From Actinomadura nitritigenes (GTDB lineage: Bacteria > Actinomycetota > Actinomycetes > Streptosporangiales > Streptosporangiaceae): a DNA stretch of 64,000 nucleotides. The notes under the pieces were generated by a model, which saw only the letters and a program-made list of their open reading frames with translations, made no database searches and had not been told where the DNA came from. How positions within the stretch are numbered: position 1 is the stretch's first letter; the number at the start of each line of letters is the position of its first letter. The translations under genes and the position numbers were made by a program. Positions 33,586-42,029 of the stretch are shown here, piece by piece. The stretch lies in the NCBI RefSeq assembly GCF_017573545.1, contig NZ_JAGEOK010000018.1, positions 124,001-188,000 of the forward strand. Direction: 5' to 3'.

Positions 33586-34932
33586 ATGAGCACACCACCG
33601 GAGATCGCCGTGGTCGGGGCCGGTCTCACCGGCTCCCTCCTCGCCTGCTACCTCCCGAGGCGTGGGCACCGGGTCACCCTGTACGAGCGCCGGCCCGACC
33701 CCCGGGCCGGTGGCGGCGAGCGCGGCCGCTCCATCAACCTCGCCCTGTCCGAGCGAGGGCTGGACGCGCTGCGCCGGATCGGCCTGGAACGGCGGGTCAT
33801 GGCCGGCGCGCTGCCGATGAGCGGCCGGATGATCCACCCCGTGACCGGAGGGCTGGACTTCCAGCCCTACAGCCGGGGCGGCGGCAAGGCGATCCACTCG
33901 ATCAGCCGGAGCGCGCTCAACGCCGCGCTGCTCGACGCCGCCGAGGCCGCGCCCGGAGTGCGGGTGCGCTTCGGCCACCGGCTCACCGGAGCCGACTTCG
34001 CGACCGGCGCGCTGCGGTTCGCGACCCCCGGCGGCACGGTGCACGCCGACGCGCCGATCGTTCTGGGAGCCGACGGCGCCGGATCGGCGGTGCGGGCGGA
34101 GATGGTGGCGTCGGGCGCCGTCCGGGAGAAGGTCGCGTTCCTCGACCACGGGTACAAGGAGCTGACCATCCCCGCGGTCGGCGGCGAGTTCGCCCTCGAC
34201 CCCGGTGCGCTGCACATCTGGCCGCGCGGCGGCTCGATGATGATCGCGCTGCCGAACCCCGACCGGTCGTTCACCTGCACGCTGTTCTGGCCGCGGGACG
34301 GCGCGTCCGGGTTCGCCGCACTCGACGGCCCGGCGGCCGTGGAACGGCACTTCCGCACCCGCTACCCCGACGTGCCGCCGCTCTCGCCCGGCCTGGTGGA
34401 CGACTACCTCCGCAACCCGGTGGGCAGGCTCGGCACCGTGCACTGCGACGGGTGGCTGGTGCCGGGCCGCACGGCCGCCCTGATCGGCGACGCCGCCCAC
34501 GCGATCGTCCCGTTCTACGGGCAGGGCGCCAACTGCGCCTTCGAGGACGTCGTCGAGCTCGATCGCTGCCTCACCGAGACCGCCGGCCGATGGGACCGTG
34601 CGCTGCCGCTGTACGAGGAGCGCCGCAAGGACAACGCGGGCGCCATCGGCAGGATGGCGCTCGAGAACTTCGCGGAGATGCGGGAGAAGGTCGCCTCGCC
34701 GGCCTTCAAGCTCGCGCGGAAGGCCGACCACGCGATGGAGCGCGCCCTGCCGGGCCGCTGGATGTCCCGGTACGAACTCGTCTCGTTCACCACGGAGCCC
34801 TATGCGCGGGTCGAACGGCGCACACGGCGGCAGCGGCACGTCCTGGCCGGGCTGGCGGTCACGCTGACGACCGGCACGGCCGCCCTCGCCCTTCGCCGGA
34901 CGGCGGCGGCCCGCCGAGGCGCACGGGCCTGA
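33586..34932 (+). CDS. kmo: Kynurenine 3-monooxygenase
   Basis: A 448-residue FAD aromatic hydroxylase that converts kynurenine to 3-hydroxykynurenine with NAD(P)H and O2. The N-terminal FAD fold is IAVVGAGLTGSLLACYL. The substrate region GERGRSINLALSERG is highly typical of kynurenine monooxygenases. The DG motif is VLGADGAGSAVR and the second FAD motif is ALIGDAAHAIVPFYGQGAN. A basic C-terminal tail with a hydrophobic stretch (VLAGLAVTLTTGTAALAL) may attach it to the membrane, as in other members. With kynA it forms a two-gene tryptophan-to-3-hydroxykynurenine unit. Confidence 0.92.
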   Translation: MSTPPEIAVVGAGLTGSLLACYLPRRGHRVTLYERRPDPRAGGGERGRSINLALSERGLDALRRIGLERRVMAGALPMSGRMIHPVTGGLDFQPYSRGGGKAIHSISRSALNAALLDAAEAAPGVRVRFGHRLTGADFATGALRFATPGGTVHADAPIVLGADGAGSAVRAEMVASGAVREKVAFLDHGYKELTIPAVGGEFALDPGALHIWPRGGSMMIALPNPDRSFTCTLFWPRDGASGFAALDGPAAVERHFRTRYPDVPPLSPGLVDDYLRNPVGRLGTVHCDGWLVPGRTAALIGDAAHAIVPFYGQGANCAFEDVVELDRCLTETAGRWDRALPLYEERRKDNAGAIGRMALENFAEMREKVASPAFKLARKADHAMERALPGRWMSRYELVSFTTEPYARVERRTRRQRHVLAGLAVTLTTGTAALALRRTAAARRGARA

Positions 34933-34935
34933 GAT

Positions 34936-35547
34936 CTAACAGCGCAGGGCGAGGGAGAGCGTCACGGCGCCGTCGACGACGGCGTCGAGGTCGGTGCCGA
35001 GCCGGCCGTCGGCCCACTGCTGGGCGAGCTCCGTCATGGCACCGGTGAACATGGTGGCGGCGATGACGACGGGGAGCGGCGGGTCCTGCTCGCGGGTCAT
35101 CGCGAGGACGCCCTCCAGCAGCGCGGTCTGCGCGGCGCGGCGGCGGGCGGCGAGGATCTCGTTGCCGCGCGCCTCGGCGAACAGCACGCGCCCGCGGCCC
35201 GGGTCGTCGCTGATGAACCGCAGGACGGCGCGGATGCCGGCGCGGGTGCGCGCGTCGGGGCGCGGGGCGGCGTCCTCGACCGCGCGGGCGAGGACGTCGC
35301 CGAGCGCGGTGGCCTGCTGGTCGTACACGGCCGCGAGCAGCTCGGCGGTGTCGGCGAAGTTCTCGTAGAAGTAGCGCGTGTGCAGCTCGGCCTCGCGGCA
35401 CACCGCGCGGACGGCCAGGGCGGCCTCGCCGCCCGCGGTGAACAGCCGGTACGCGGCCCGGACGAGCATGTCGCGCCGCTCGTCGCGGCGCCGGGCGGCG
35501 GGGACCCCGGCCCACCGGGTGTTCGCGGCCGTCCGGGCGTTCGCCAT
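34936..35547 (-). CDS. TetR family transcriptional regulator
   Basis: A 203-residue TetR regulator with an N-terminal HTH (ALAVRAVCREAELHTRYFYENF) and a variable C-terminal ligand domain. The ATG at 35547 lacks a clear ribosome binding site. It is divergent from an MpaB-type oxygenase gene, with two related 22-bp operator-like elements between them, and convergent with kmo (3-bp gap). Control of the oxygenase is likely. Confidence 0.85.
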   Translation of the reverse strand: MANARTAANTRWAGVPAARRRDERRDMLVRAAYRLFTAGGEAALAVRAVCREAELHTRYFYENFADTAELLAAVYDQQATALGDVLARAVEDAAPRPDARTRAGIRAVLRFISDDPGRGRVLFAEARGNEILAARRRAAQTALLEGVLAMTREQDPPLPVVIAATMFTGAMTELAQQWADGRLGTDLDAVVDGAVTLSLALRC

Positions 35548-35565
35548 GGCCGTCACGATACCAAG

Positions 35566-35623
35566 TCTGGACACGCATGTACCCAAACACTTACGCTGAG
35601 GTCTGGACACAGACGTATCCAGA
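35566..35623. promoter_or_regulatory. Two similar operator elements in TetR/oxygenase divergent region
   Basis: Two 22-bp elements begin 36 bp apart (35566-35587 and 35602-35623). Each starts TCTGGACAC and contains a GTA-CC-type right arm. The second is a clear palindrome (TCTGGA-N10-TCCAGA). They are probable TetR operators controlling both directions. Confidence 0.6.
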
Positions 35624-35642
35624 ATCTGACGGGAGCGCCGGG

Positions 35643-36647
35643 ATGGCACCCAGGACGAACATCCTCGCGGCACGATTCGAGCGGGCCTTCGACGCCGAGA
35701 TCCGGTCCCGGTTCTTCCGGGGCCTGGAGTTCGCCGGACCCGAGGGCGACCCGGGCTGGTTCGGCCCGGACAGCGCGGTCTGGTACGTCCACTCGCACCT
35801 GCCGACCCTGGTCCTCGGCCTGGTCGGCGCCGCCTACATCGAGGGCCTCGACCCCAGCATCAGCTGGATGGCCTACGACCACTCCCGCATCCCCGAGCGG
35901 GTGGACGGCGTGCCGACCGGCGGCGTCGACCCGGAGGGCGCCGCCGTCCGGCTCGGCCACTCGCTGTCGTTCTTCATCGGCACCGCCTACGGCTCCACCA
36001 AGACCGCCGAGCGGCTCGCCCGAACGGTCCGCGCGATGCACCACACCGTGAAGGGCACCCGCCCGGACGGCCTGCCGTACGACGCCGACGACCCCGACTG
36101 GCTGCGCTGGAACTACGCCACCGTCGTGTGGGGGCTCGCGACGGCCCACGAGCGCTACCACCGCAGGCCGCTGCGCGGCGCCGACCTGGAGCGCTACTAC
36201 GGCGAGTTCGTCCGGGTGGGGGAGGCGCTCGGCGGCACCGACCTGCCCGCCACGAAGGCGGAGGTCGCCGAGTGCCTGGAGTCCTACCTGCCGCGCCTGG
36301 CCGTCACGCCGATCAAGGCGTTCGCGACGGGCCCGAACCTGCGCGGCAACGGCACCAAGCCGTGGGAGCCGGGCAGCCCGTTCATGGACTGGGCCGCACG
36401 CGACATGCTCCCCGAATGGGCGCAGAAGCTGGCCCTCTACCAGCGGCCCAACCCGCTGGTGCTGCGCATGCGCCGCAGCGCCCTCTGGGTCGCGCTCAAC
36501 GGGCTGCACGACGCGACCGGCCCGCTGCCGGAGTTCCGGCAGGCCGAGGCCCGGGTCGCCGGCGGCGCCTCGGCGCCCGTCGCGGTGACCGCGCCGTCGG
36601 CGCCCGACCCCGAGCTGACCCGCGAGGAGGTGGAGGCCATCGCCTAG
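35643..36647 (+). CDS. MpaB/DUF2236-type oxygenase
   Basis: A 334-residue protein of the DUF2236 family (MpaB and latex-clearing-protein-like heme oxygenases). Conserved elements are VRAMHHTVKGTRPDGLPYDADD with the His run, DWLRWNYATVVWGLATAHERYHRRPL, and YYGEFVRVGEALG. Known relatives include a mycophenolic-acid pathway oxygenase and rubber oxygenase; the substrate here is unknown. The ATG at 35643 follows GGGAG. The upstream TetR gene is divergent. Its TAG and the TAG of the convergent MFS gene share the 4-bp sequence CTAG. Confidence 0.82.
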   Translation: MAPRTNILAARFERAFDAEIRSRFFRGLEFAGPEGDPGWFGPDSAVWYVHSHLPTLVLGLVGAAYIEGLDPSISWMAYDHSRIPERVDGVPTGGVDPEGAAVRLGHSLSFFIGTAYGSTKTAERLARTVRAMHHTVKGTRPDGLPYDADDPDWLRWNYATVVWGLATAHERYHRRPLRGADLERYYGEFVRVGEALGGTDLPATKAEVAECLESYLPRLAVTPIKAFATGPNLRGNGTKPWEPGSPFMDWAARDMLPEWAQKLALYQRPNPLVLRMRRSALWVALNGLHDATGPLPEFRQAEARVAGGASAPVAVTAPSAPDPELTREEVEAIA

Positions 36648-38113
36648 CGGGCCCGTTCCGCGCGGCGGGTGCCGAGGCAGGCCAGCACGGCGAGCGCGGA
36701 CAGCGCCGCCATGCAGGCCAGCGCGTACCGGTAGCCGGTGACGAGCTGCTGGACGCCCTGCCCCGACACCCGCGACAGGTCCCCGGCGAAGACGTGCGCC
36801 CGCAGCGCCGCCGGCACCGGGCCCGCGATGATCGAGAAGGCCAGGGCGGTGCTCACCACGATGCCGGTGTTCTGCACCATCAGCCGCATCGCGTTGACGA
36901 CGCCGAGCCGGTGCGACGGCAGGCCCCTCAGCAGGGCCGTCGCGTTGGAGGGCAGGAACGCGCCCGACCCGGCGCCCAGCAGCATCAGGCCCGCCGCCAC
37001 CGGCGCGTACGGGACGTCCCGCCCGAGCGCCGCCAGCAGTTCGAGCAGCCCGAGCGTCGTCAGCGCGGCGGCGAGCACCGTCATGGTCCGGGCGCCGACG
37101 CGGTTCTCGAGGAAGCCCGCGCCGGTGGACGCCAGGACCGCGACCGCCGACATCGGCAGCACCTTGAGCCCGGCCGTGACGGGGTCGTCGCCCTGCACGG
37201 ACTGGAAGAACAGCGCGAGCAGCACGACCGCGCCCATCCGCGCCGTCGCGTTGAGGAACGTGGCGAGCAGCCCGAGCGCGAACGGCGCGTCCCGGAACAG
37301 CGCGATGTCGACGACGGGACGGGAGGAGCGCCGCTCGACGGCGAGGAAGACCGGCAGCAGCACCGCGAACGCGGCGACGCCGCCGAGCACGACCGGGCTG
37401 CTCCATCCCCGCTCGTTGACCTGCGACAGCCCGAACAGCAGGCCGCCGAGCCCGGCGAGGACGAGCACGTTGCCGGGCACGTCGACGCCGCGCTCGCGCG
37501 AGGCCGCCTCCACGGGCCGCAGCGCGACGGCGCCCCAGACCAGGCACAGCACGCCGAACGGGACGTTGTACCAGAACACCCAGCGCCAGCCGAAGGCGTC
37601 GGTGAGGTAGCCGCCGAGGGTGGGCCCGGCCAGCTGCGCGATGGAGAACGAGGCGGTGTAGACGCCCATGGCGCGGCCGAGCCGCTCGCGCGGGAACGCG
37701 TCGGTGACGATGGCGGCGCTGTTGGCCAGCAGCATCGCGCCGCCCGCGGCCTGCAGTACGCGCAGGCCGACGACCGTCCAGGCGGTCGGGGCGAAGCCGA
37801 GCAGCAGGCTCGCGAGGGTGTAGGCGCCGAGGCCGGACAGGTACATCGCGCGGCGGCCGAACATGTCGGCGAACCGCCCGAACACCACGATGAGGACGGT
37901 GTTGGCCAGCAGGAACGCCAGCAGCATCCAGTTCGCGGCGAGCGGCCCGGCGTGGAAGTGCCGCACCACCGAGGGCAGCGCGACGTTGAGGGTGTTGCCG
38001 CCGAGGCCGGTCAGCACGCTCGCCATGCTCACCGCGGACAGCGTCCACCAGGGGTCGCCGGGCCGCCCGGCGGCGGGCTCCGGGCACCGGACGGCGGGCG
38101 TCGTCCCGGTCAC
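36644..38113 (-). CDS. MFS multidrug transporter, DHA2 (14-TM) type
   Basis: A 489-residue EmrB/QacA-type drug:proton antiporter. The start region (LTGLGGNTLNVALPSVVRHF) carries the DHA2 motif, motif A is GRFADMFGRRAMYL, and motif C is AQLAGPTLGGYLTDAFGWRWVFW. About 14 hydrophobic helices can be counted. The GTG at 38113 gives the normal start. It is divergent from a TetR regulator over an AT-rich region with palindromes, and its stop overlaps that of the convergent oxygenase gene. Substrates are unknown. Confidence 0.9.
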   Translation of the reverse strand: MTGTTPAVRCPEPAAGRPGDPWWTLSAVSMASVLTGLGGNTLNVALPSVVRHFHAGPLAANWMLLAFLLANTVLIVVFGRFADMFGRRAMYLSGLGAYTLASLLLGFAPTAWTVVGLRVLQAAGGAMLLANSAAIVTDAFPRERLGRAMGVYTASFSIAQLAGPTLGGYLTDAFGWRWVFWYNVPFGVLCLVWGAVALRPVEAASRERGVDVPGNVLVLAGLGGLLFGLSQVNERGWSSPVVLGGVAAFAVLLPVFLAVERRSSRPVVDIALFRDAPFALGLLATFLNATARMGAVVLLALFFQSVQGDDPVTAGLKVLPMSAVAVLASTGAGFLENRVGARTMTVLAAALTTLGLLELLAALGRDVPYAPVAAGLMLLGAGSGAFLPSNATALLRGLPSHRLGVVNAMRLMVQNTGIVVSTALAFSIIAGPVPAALRAHVFAGDLSRVSGQGVQQLVTGYRYALACMAALSALAVLACLGTRRAERAR

Positions 38114-38170
38114 GCGGGTGCGCCGTCGTCGCCCATGCGGGCCTCCCGGCCGACGAGGGAACGAACCTCT

Positions 38171-38191
38171 TTCTAGATCTTGATACTAGAA
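38171..38191. promoter_or_regulatory. Palindrome upstream of MFS gene
   Basis: TTCTAG-N9-CTAGAA lies in an AT-rich stretch between the MFS and TetR genes. TTGATACTAGAA at 38180-38191 is partly repeated as TTGATTCGAGAA from 38193. It is a probable regulator site for the MFS promoter. Confidence 0.45.
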
Positions 38192-38226
38192 CTTGATTCG
38201 AGAATCCAGTCCTTGACGGTACTGAA

Positions 38227-38240
38227 TGAACGGTCGTTTA
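38227..38240. promoter_or_regulatory. TetR-type operator next to the TetR gene
   Basis: TGAACGGTCGTTTA is a near-palindrome of the AACG-N2-CGTT kind common for TetR proteins, 9 bp before the TetR ATG at 38250. It probably mediates autoregulation. Confidence 0.5.
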
Positions 38241-38249
38241 ATTTCGTCC

Positions 38250-38921
38250 ATGGGCCGGATCGCGGGCGTCACGGCCGCCGAGACGCGGGAGCGGCTGCTG
38301 CGCGCGGCGGCCGGTGTCTTCGCCGAGCGCGGCTACGACGGCACGCGCGTCGCCGACATCGCGGCCGCCGCCGGAGTCAGCAACGGCGCGCTCTACGCCC
38401 ACTTCGGCTCGAAGGGCGAGCTGCTGGTGGCGGCGCTGCGCACGCACGGCCGGCGGATGCTGGCCGAGCTCGTCGCCGCCGACCCGGAGCGCCCGATCAC
38501 CGAGTCGCTGCTGATCATCGGGCGGTGGCTGCCGAAGCGCCGGGACGCGCGCGGCCACCTCGTCGTCGAGGCGCTCGTGGCGGCCCGCCGCGACGCCGAC
38601 GTGGCGCGGCCGATGCACGACTACATGGGCGAGCGCGCCGCCGTGCTGGAGGAGCTGGTGCGCGCGGCGCAGGCCGGCGGGGAGATGGACGGCGCGCTCT
38701 CGCCCGAGGCCGTCGCGCACTTCTGCCTGCTGCTGGCGATGGGCAGCGTGCTGGTCCCGCCGGAGATGCACGGCGTCGGCGACGAGGAGTGGTCCGCGCT
38801 GCTCACCCGCGTGGTGGCGGCCTTCGCGCCGGCCGATCCCGCGCCGGCCGATCCCGCGCCGGCCCGTCCCGCACCGGGGGAGCCGGCCGGTTCCGAAGCG
38901 GAGACAGGAGGAACGCGATGA
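38250..38921 (+). CDS. TetR family transcriptional regulator
   Basis: A 223-residue TetR regulator. The HTH is TRVADIAAAAGVSNGALYAHFGSK at about residues 33-56. I prefer the ATG at 38250, which gives the usual TetR N-terminus, over 38226, which would start inside the operator. The C-terminus has a Pro/Ala/Asp repeat encoded by a 15-bp tandem repeat. Its TGA overlaps the ferredoxin ATG (ATGA), so it is co-transcribed with ferredoxin and P450 and probably controls them; it may also act on the divergent MFS gene. Confidence 0.88.
   Translation: MGRIAGVTAAETRERLLRAAAGVFAERGYDGTRVADIAAAAGVSNGALYAHFGSKGELLVAALRTHGRRMLAELVAADPERPITESLLIIGRWLPKRRDARGHLVVEALVAARRDADVARPMHDYMGERAAVLEELVRAAQAGGEMDGALSPEAVAHFCLLLAMGSVLVPPEMHGVGDEEWSALLTRVVAAFAPADPAPADPAPARPAPGEPAGSEAETGGTR
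38826..38870 (+). repeat. 15-bp in-frame tandem repeat in TetR tail
   Basis: The unit GCGCCGGCCGATCCC is present at 38826-38840 and 38841-38855, with a third copy at 38856-38870 differing by two bases. It encodes a PADPA-type repeat outside the folded domains. Confidence 0.8.
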
Positions 38922-39124
38922 AGGTGCGGATCGATCCCGGGCGCTGCCAGGGGCACGGCCGCTGCTACGACCTGGCCCCCGGCCTGTTCGGCGAGGACGA
39001 CGAGGGCTACGGCACCGTCCTCGGCGACGGGACCGTCCCGGCGGACGGGGAGCAGGACGCGCGCCGCGCGGCGGCCAACTGCCCCGAGCGCGCGATCACC
39101 GTCGTGAAGGAGGCGGAGGCATGA
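38918..39124 (+). CDS. Ferredoxin, probable 3Fe-4S type, P450 partner
   Basis: A 68-residue ferredoxin. The cluster motif is CQGHGRC near residues 10-16 and CPERAI near residue 55, with His in place of one Cys (CxxHxxC...CP). Such ferredoxins usually bind a 3Fe-4S cluster and feed electrons to the adjacent P450. The ATG at 38918 follows AGGAGG. It overlaps the TetR stop and the P450 start by 4 bases each. No ferredoxin reductase gene is adjacent, so a reductase encoded elsewhere must serve it. Confidence 0.92.
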   Translation: MKVRIDPGRCQGHGRCYDLAPGLFGEDDEGYGTVLGDGTVPADGEQDARRAAANCPERAITVVKEAEA

Positions 39125-40395
39125 CCACCGAGGACGACCGCTTCACCCAGGGCTTCGAGGAGATGCGCGAGAGCCGGCCGCTCGGCACGCGCAACGAGGT
39201 CGTCACCGGCCCCGTGGCGGACTGGGCGACCGACTTCTCCCACATGGAGCCCGAATGGGCGGCCGACCCCTACCCGATCCAGGACGACCTGCGGCGGCGC
39301 TGCCCGATCGCGCACACCGGCCGGTTCGGCGGCGGCTGGCTGCCGACGCGCTACGAGGACGTCAGCGCGATCGCCTACGACACCGAGCGCTTCTCGTCCC
39401 GGTCGATCGTCATGAGCAACTTCCGGCCGCCGCTGGAGGCGGCGCCGGTGGGCGGGGTGCCGCCGATCTCGTCCGACCCGCCGTTCCACCACGACGCGCG
39501 CAAGCTGCTGCTGCCGGCCTTCACCAAGACGGCCGTCTCCCGGCTGGAGCCGGCGACCCGCGCGTTCTGCCACTCGCTCCTCGACGGCCTCCAGGGGGAC
39601 GAGGTCGTCGACGCCGCCCGCGACTACGCCCAGCACATCCCGATGCGGGTGATCGCGGACATGCTCGGGTTCCCGCCGGAGGACGGCCCGAAGTTCCGCG
39701 AGTTCGTGGAGAACGCGCTGGAGGGCGTCAACCGGCCGCCGGACGAGCGCATCGCGCGGATGGAGAAGCTGTTCGACTACCTGCTCGACCAGATCCGCGA
39801 CCACGTCGACCGCCCGCGCGACGACCTCACCACCTACCTGATCAACGCCGAGCTGTACGGCCGCAGGCTCGACCCGTCGCACGTCTCGGGGACGATGGCG
39901 CTGCTGCTGATCGCGGGCATCGACACCACGTGGAGCGCGATCGGCGCGTCGCTGTGGCACCTCGCCGGGACGCCCGCCGACCGGGAGCGGCTGGTCGCCG
40001 AACCGGAGCTGCTGCCGACGGCGATGGAGGAGTTCCTGCGCGCCTACGCGCCGGTCACCATGGCGCGGCTGGTGAAGCAGGACATGCACTGGCGCGGCGC
40101 CGACATGAGGGCCGAGGACTGGATCCTGCTGTCGTTCCCCGCCGCCAACCGCGACCCCGAGCAGTTCGACCGCGCGGGCGAGGTCGTCATCGACCGCGAG
40201 GTCAACCGGCACGCCGCGTTCGGCCTCGGCATCCACCGGTGCGTGGGCTCGCACCTGGCCCGCATGGAGCTGCGCGTCGCCCTCGAGGTCTGGCTCGAGC
40301 GGTTCCCGCGCTTCACGCTCGACGACCCGTCGGCGGTGACGTGGTCCGCCGGGCAGGTCCGCGGCCCCCGCACCCTGCCCCTCCGCGTCGGCTGA
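39121..40395 (+). CDS. Cytochrome P450
   Basis: A 424-residue soluble bacterial P450. The I-helix oxygen-binding motif is LLIAGIDTTWSA, the ExxR motif is in MEEFLRAYAPV, and the heme ligand loop is FGLGIHRCVGSHLAR with Cys about residue 374. It receives electrons from the ferredoxin encoded immediately upstream (4-bp overlap). The substrate is unknown; the co-transcribed TetR gene suggests induction by a small molecule. A GC-rich hairpin follows the gene. Confidence 0.94.
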   Translation: MTTEDDRFTQGFEEMRESRPLGTRNEVVTGPVADWATDFSHMEPEWAADPYPIQDDLRRRCPIAHTGRFGGGWLPTRYEDVSAIAYDTERFSSRSIVMSNFRPPLEAAPVGGVPPISSDPPFHHDARKLLLPAFTKTAVSRLEPATRAFCHSLLDGLQGDEVVDAARDYAQHIPMRVIADMLGFPPEDGPKFREFVENALEGVNRPPDERIARMEKLFDYLLDQIRDHVDRPRDDLTTYLINAELYGRRLDPSHVSGTMALLLIAGIDTTWSAIGASLWHLAGTPADRERLVAEPELLPTAMEEFLRAYAPVTMARLVKQDMHWRGADMRAEDWILLSFPAANRDPEQFDRAGEVVIDREVNRHAAFGLGIHRCVGSHLARMELRVALEVWLERFPRFTLDDPSAVTWSAGQVRGPRTLPLRVG

Positions 40396-40403
40396 CCGTC
40401 CCT

Positions 40404-40430
40404 CCGGGCGCGGCCCCCGGCCGCGCCCGG
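40404..40430. terminator. Hairpin terminator after P450
   Basis: CCGGGCGCGGCC (40404-40415) pairs perfectly with 40419-40430 across a 3-base loop, 8 bp after the P450 stop. Beyond it, a 14-bp unit is tandemly duplicated (40454-40467 and 40468-40481) up to the STAS stop codon. Confidence 0.75.
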
Positions 40431-40476
40431 CCACGGTCACCCGGGCTTGTCACCGGGCCCGGTCACGCGGGCCCGG

Positions 40477-40836
40477 TCACGCGGGTTCGGGCGGCTCGTC
40501 GCGGATGTCGAAGACGCGCTCCAGCCCCGTGACCCGCAGCACGTTGCGGACGCGCTCGGTCGGGCGCACCAGCACGAACCGGCCCTTCATCGCGGCGATC
40601 CGCTTGCTCGCCCGGATCAGGACGTTCAGCCCCGACGAGTCGCAGAACGTCATGCGGGTGACGTCCACGACGATCCGCGGCCGCCCCTCCGCGCCGATCG
40701 CCTTCGACAACTGCTCGTCCAAGGTCCCGGCGGTGGCGAGGTCCAGCTCTCCCTCGACCGACACCACCGTCCAGCCCTCGTGCTCGGCGACGTCGAAACT
40801 CGCGCCGTCGCGCTGCGCGCCACCAGCGGCCCCCAT
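40477..40836 (-). CDS. STAS domain anti-sigma factor antagonist
   Basis: A 119-residue SpoIIAA/RsbV-like protein. The core VVSVEGELDLATAGTL is followed by the phosphorylation site region MTFCDSSGLNVLI. Phosphorylated, such proteins are inactive; dephosphorylated by PP2C phosphatases, they bind an anti-sigma kinase and free a SigB/SigF-type sigma factor. No anti-sigma kinase is adjacent. The GAF-PP2C phosphatase (7030-8316) and SigF-type factor (53143-54003) in this window are only candidate partners. Confidence 0.9.
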   Translation of the reverse strand: MGAAGGAQRDGASFDVAEHEGWTVVSVEGELDLATAGTLDEQLSKAIGAEGRPRIVVDVTRMTFCDSSGLNVLIRASKRIAAMKGRFVLVRPTERVRNVLRVTGLERVFDIRDEPPEPA

Positions 40837-40876
40837 GCGCTCAACCTCCGATCCCTTCCCCCGGAACCCTAGGGGA

Positions 40877-41905
40877 TCAGTGGCGCAGCAGCCTGGCGGC
40901 GCCGACGGCCGCTCCCGTGGCGGCCGCGCCCGCCGTCGCCGCTCCGACCAGGTACTTGTGCTTCGCCGCCCACAGCTGCGGGCTGCGCGGATGGGCCTCC
41001 TCGTCGAACCGGCCGTGCGCGCCGTAGTCGCGGCCGCCGGTGCCGTCCGCGGGCTCCCACAGGTTCGCGGCCTGGTCCGGCGGGCGCGGCTGCTCGGTCT
41101 GCTGCGACGAGAACGCGGTCCTCGCCAGGTAGCGGTCGAGGAGCCCCGCGGCGAACTTGTTCGCGATCAGCGTGCCGACCGTGCTCCCGCCGACCCAGTA
41201 CTCCCGGCGCCGCGGATGCTCCGCCGCGTACAGCAGGGCGTCGGCCGCGATCTCCGGCTGGTAGATGGGCGGGACCGGCTGCGCGCGGCGCGGCAGCCGC
41301 GACAGCACCCAGCTGAACTGCGGGGTGTTGACGCCCGGCATCTCCACCATCGTCACCTTCACGCCAGGGCACACGTGCAGCAGCTCGGCCCGCAGCGAGT
41401 CGTGGAGGCCCTGGACGGCGTGCTTGGCGCCGCAGTACCCGCTCTGCAGCGGGATCCCGCGGTAGGCCAGCGCCGACCCGCACTGGACGATCACGCCGCG
41501 CCCGCGCGGCATCATCCGCTTGAGCGCCGCCCGCGTGCCGTTGGCGTAGCCGAGGTAGGTGACGTCGGTGATGCGCTTGAACTCGTCCGGCTCGATCTCC
41601 CAGAACGGCGCGAACACCGAGGAGAACGCCACGTTCACCCACACGTCGATGGGCCCGAGCTCCTCCTCGGCGCGCTGCGCCGCCGCCTCCACCCCGCCGT
41701 CGTCGGCGACGTCGACGCTGATCGGCAGCGCGCGCCCGCCGGCCTTGCCGACGTCCTCGGCGGCGCCCTCCAGGCCCTCCTCGCCGCGCGCCAGCAGCGC
41801 GACCTTGGCGCCGCGCCCGCCGAACGCCCGGGCGGCCGCGCGGCCGATGCCCCCGCTGGCGCCGGTTATCACCACGACGCTGTCCTCGTCGATCCCGTAC
41901 TTCAT
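40877..41905 (-). CDS. Short-chain dehydrogenase with C-terminal hydrophobic tail
   Basis: A 342-residue SDR oxidoreductase. The cofactor motif is VVITGASGGIGRAAARAF, the active-site Ser is in VQCGSALAYRG, and the catalytic YxxxK is SGYCGAKHAVQ. The core ends near residue 250. The extra C-terminal region closes with a Gly/Ala-rich hydrophobic stretch (YLVGAATAGAAATGAAVGAA) that could anchor it to the membrane. The ATG at 41905 follows GGAGG. It lies just upstream of the STAS gene on the same strand (40-bp gap). The substrate is unknown. Confidence 0.88.
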   Translation of the reverse strand: MKYGIDEDSVVVITGASGGIGRAAARAFGGRGAKVALLARGEEGLEGAAEDVGKAGGRALPISVDVADDGGVEAAAQRAEEELGPIDVWVNVAFSSVFAPFWEIEPDEFKRITDVTYLGYANGTRAALKRMMPRGRGVIVQCGSALAYRGIPLQSGYCGAKHAVQGLHDSLRAELLHVCPGVKVTMVEMPGVNTPQFSWVLSRLPRRAQPVPPIYQPEIAADALLYAAEHPRRREYWVGGSTVGTLIANKFAAGLLDRYLARTAFSSQQTEQPRPPDQAANLWEPADGTGGRDYGAHGRFDEEAHPRSPQLWAAKHKYLVGAATAGAAATGAAVGAARLLRH

Positions 41906-42029
41906 CACCGTCCTCCTACCGGCTCGGTCAAGGAGGAGTGCCCGCACAGACGCGTCCGTAACGCGGCCTGATCCCGGGTTCGCCCCGTCCCGTTCCATCG
42001 CGGGTGCGGGGCTCGGCGGAAGGCCGCCA

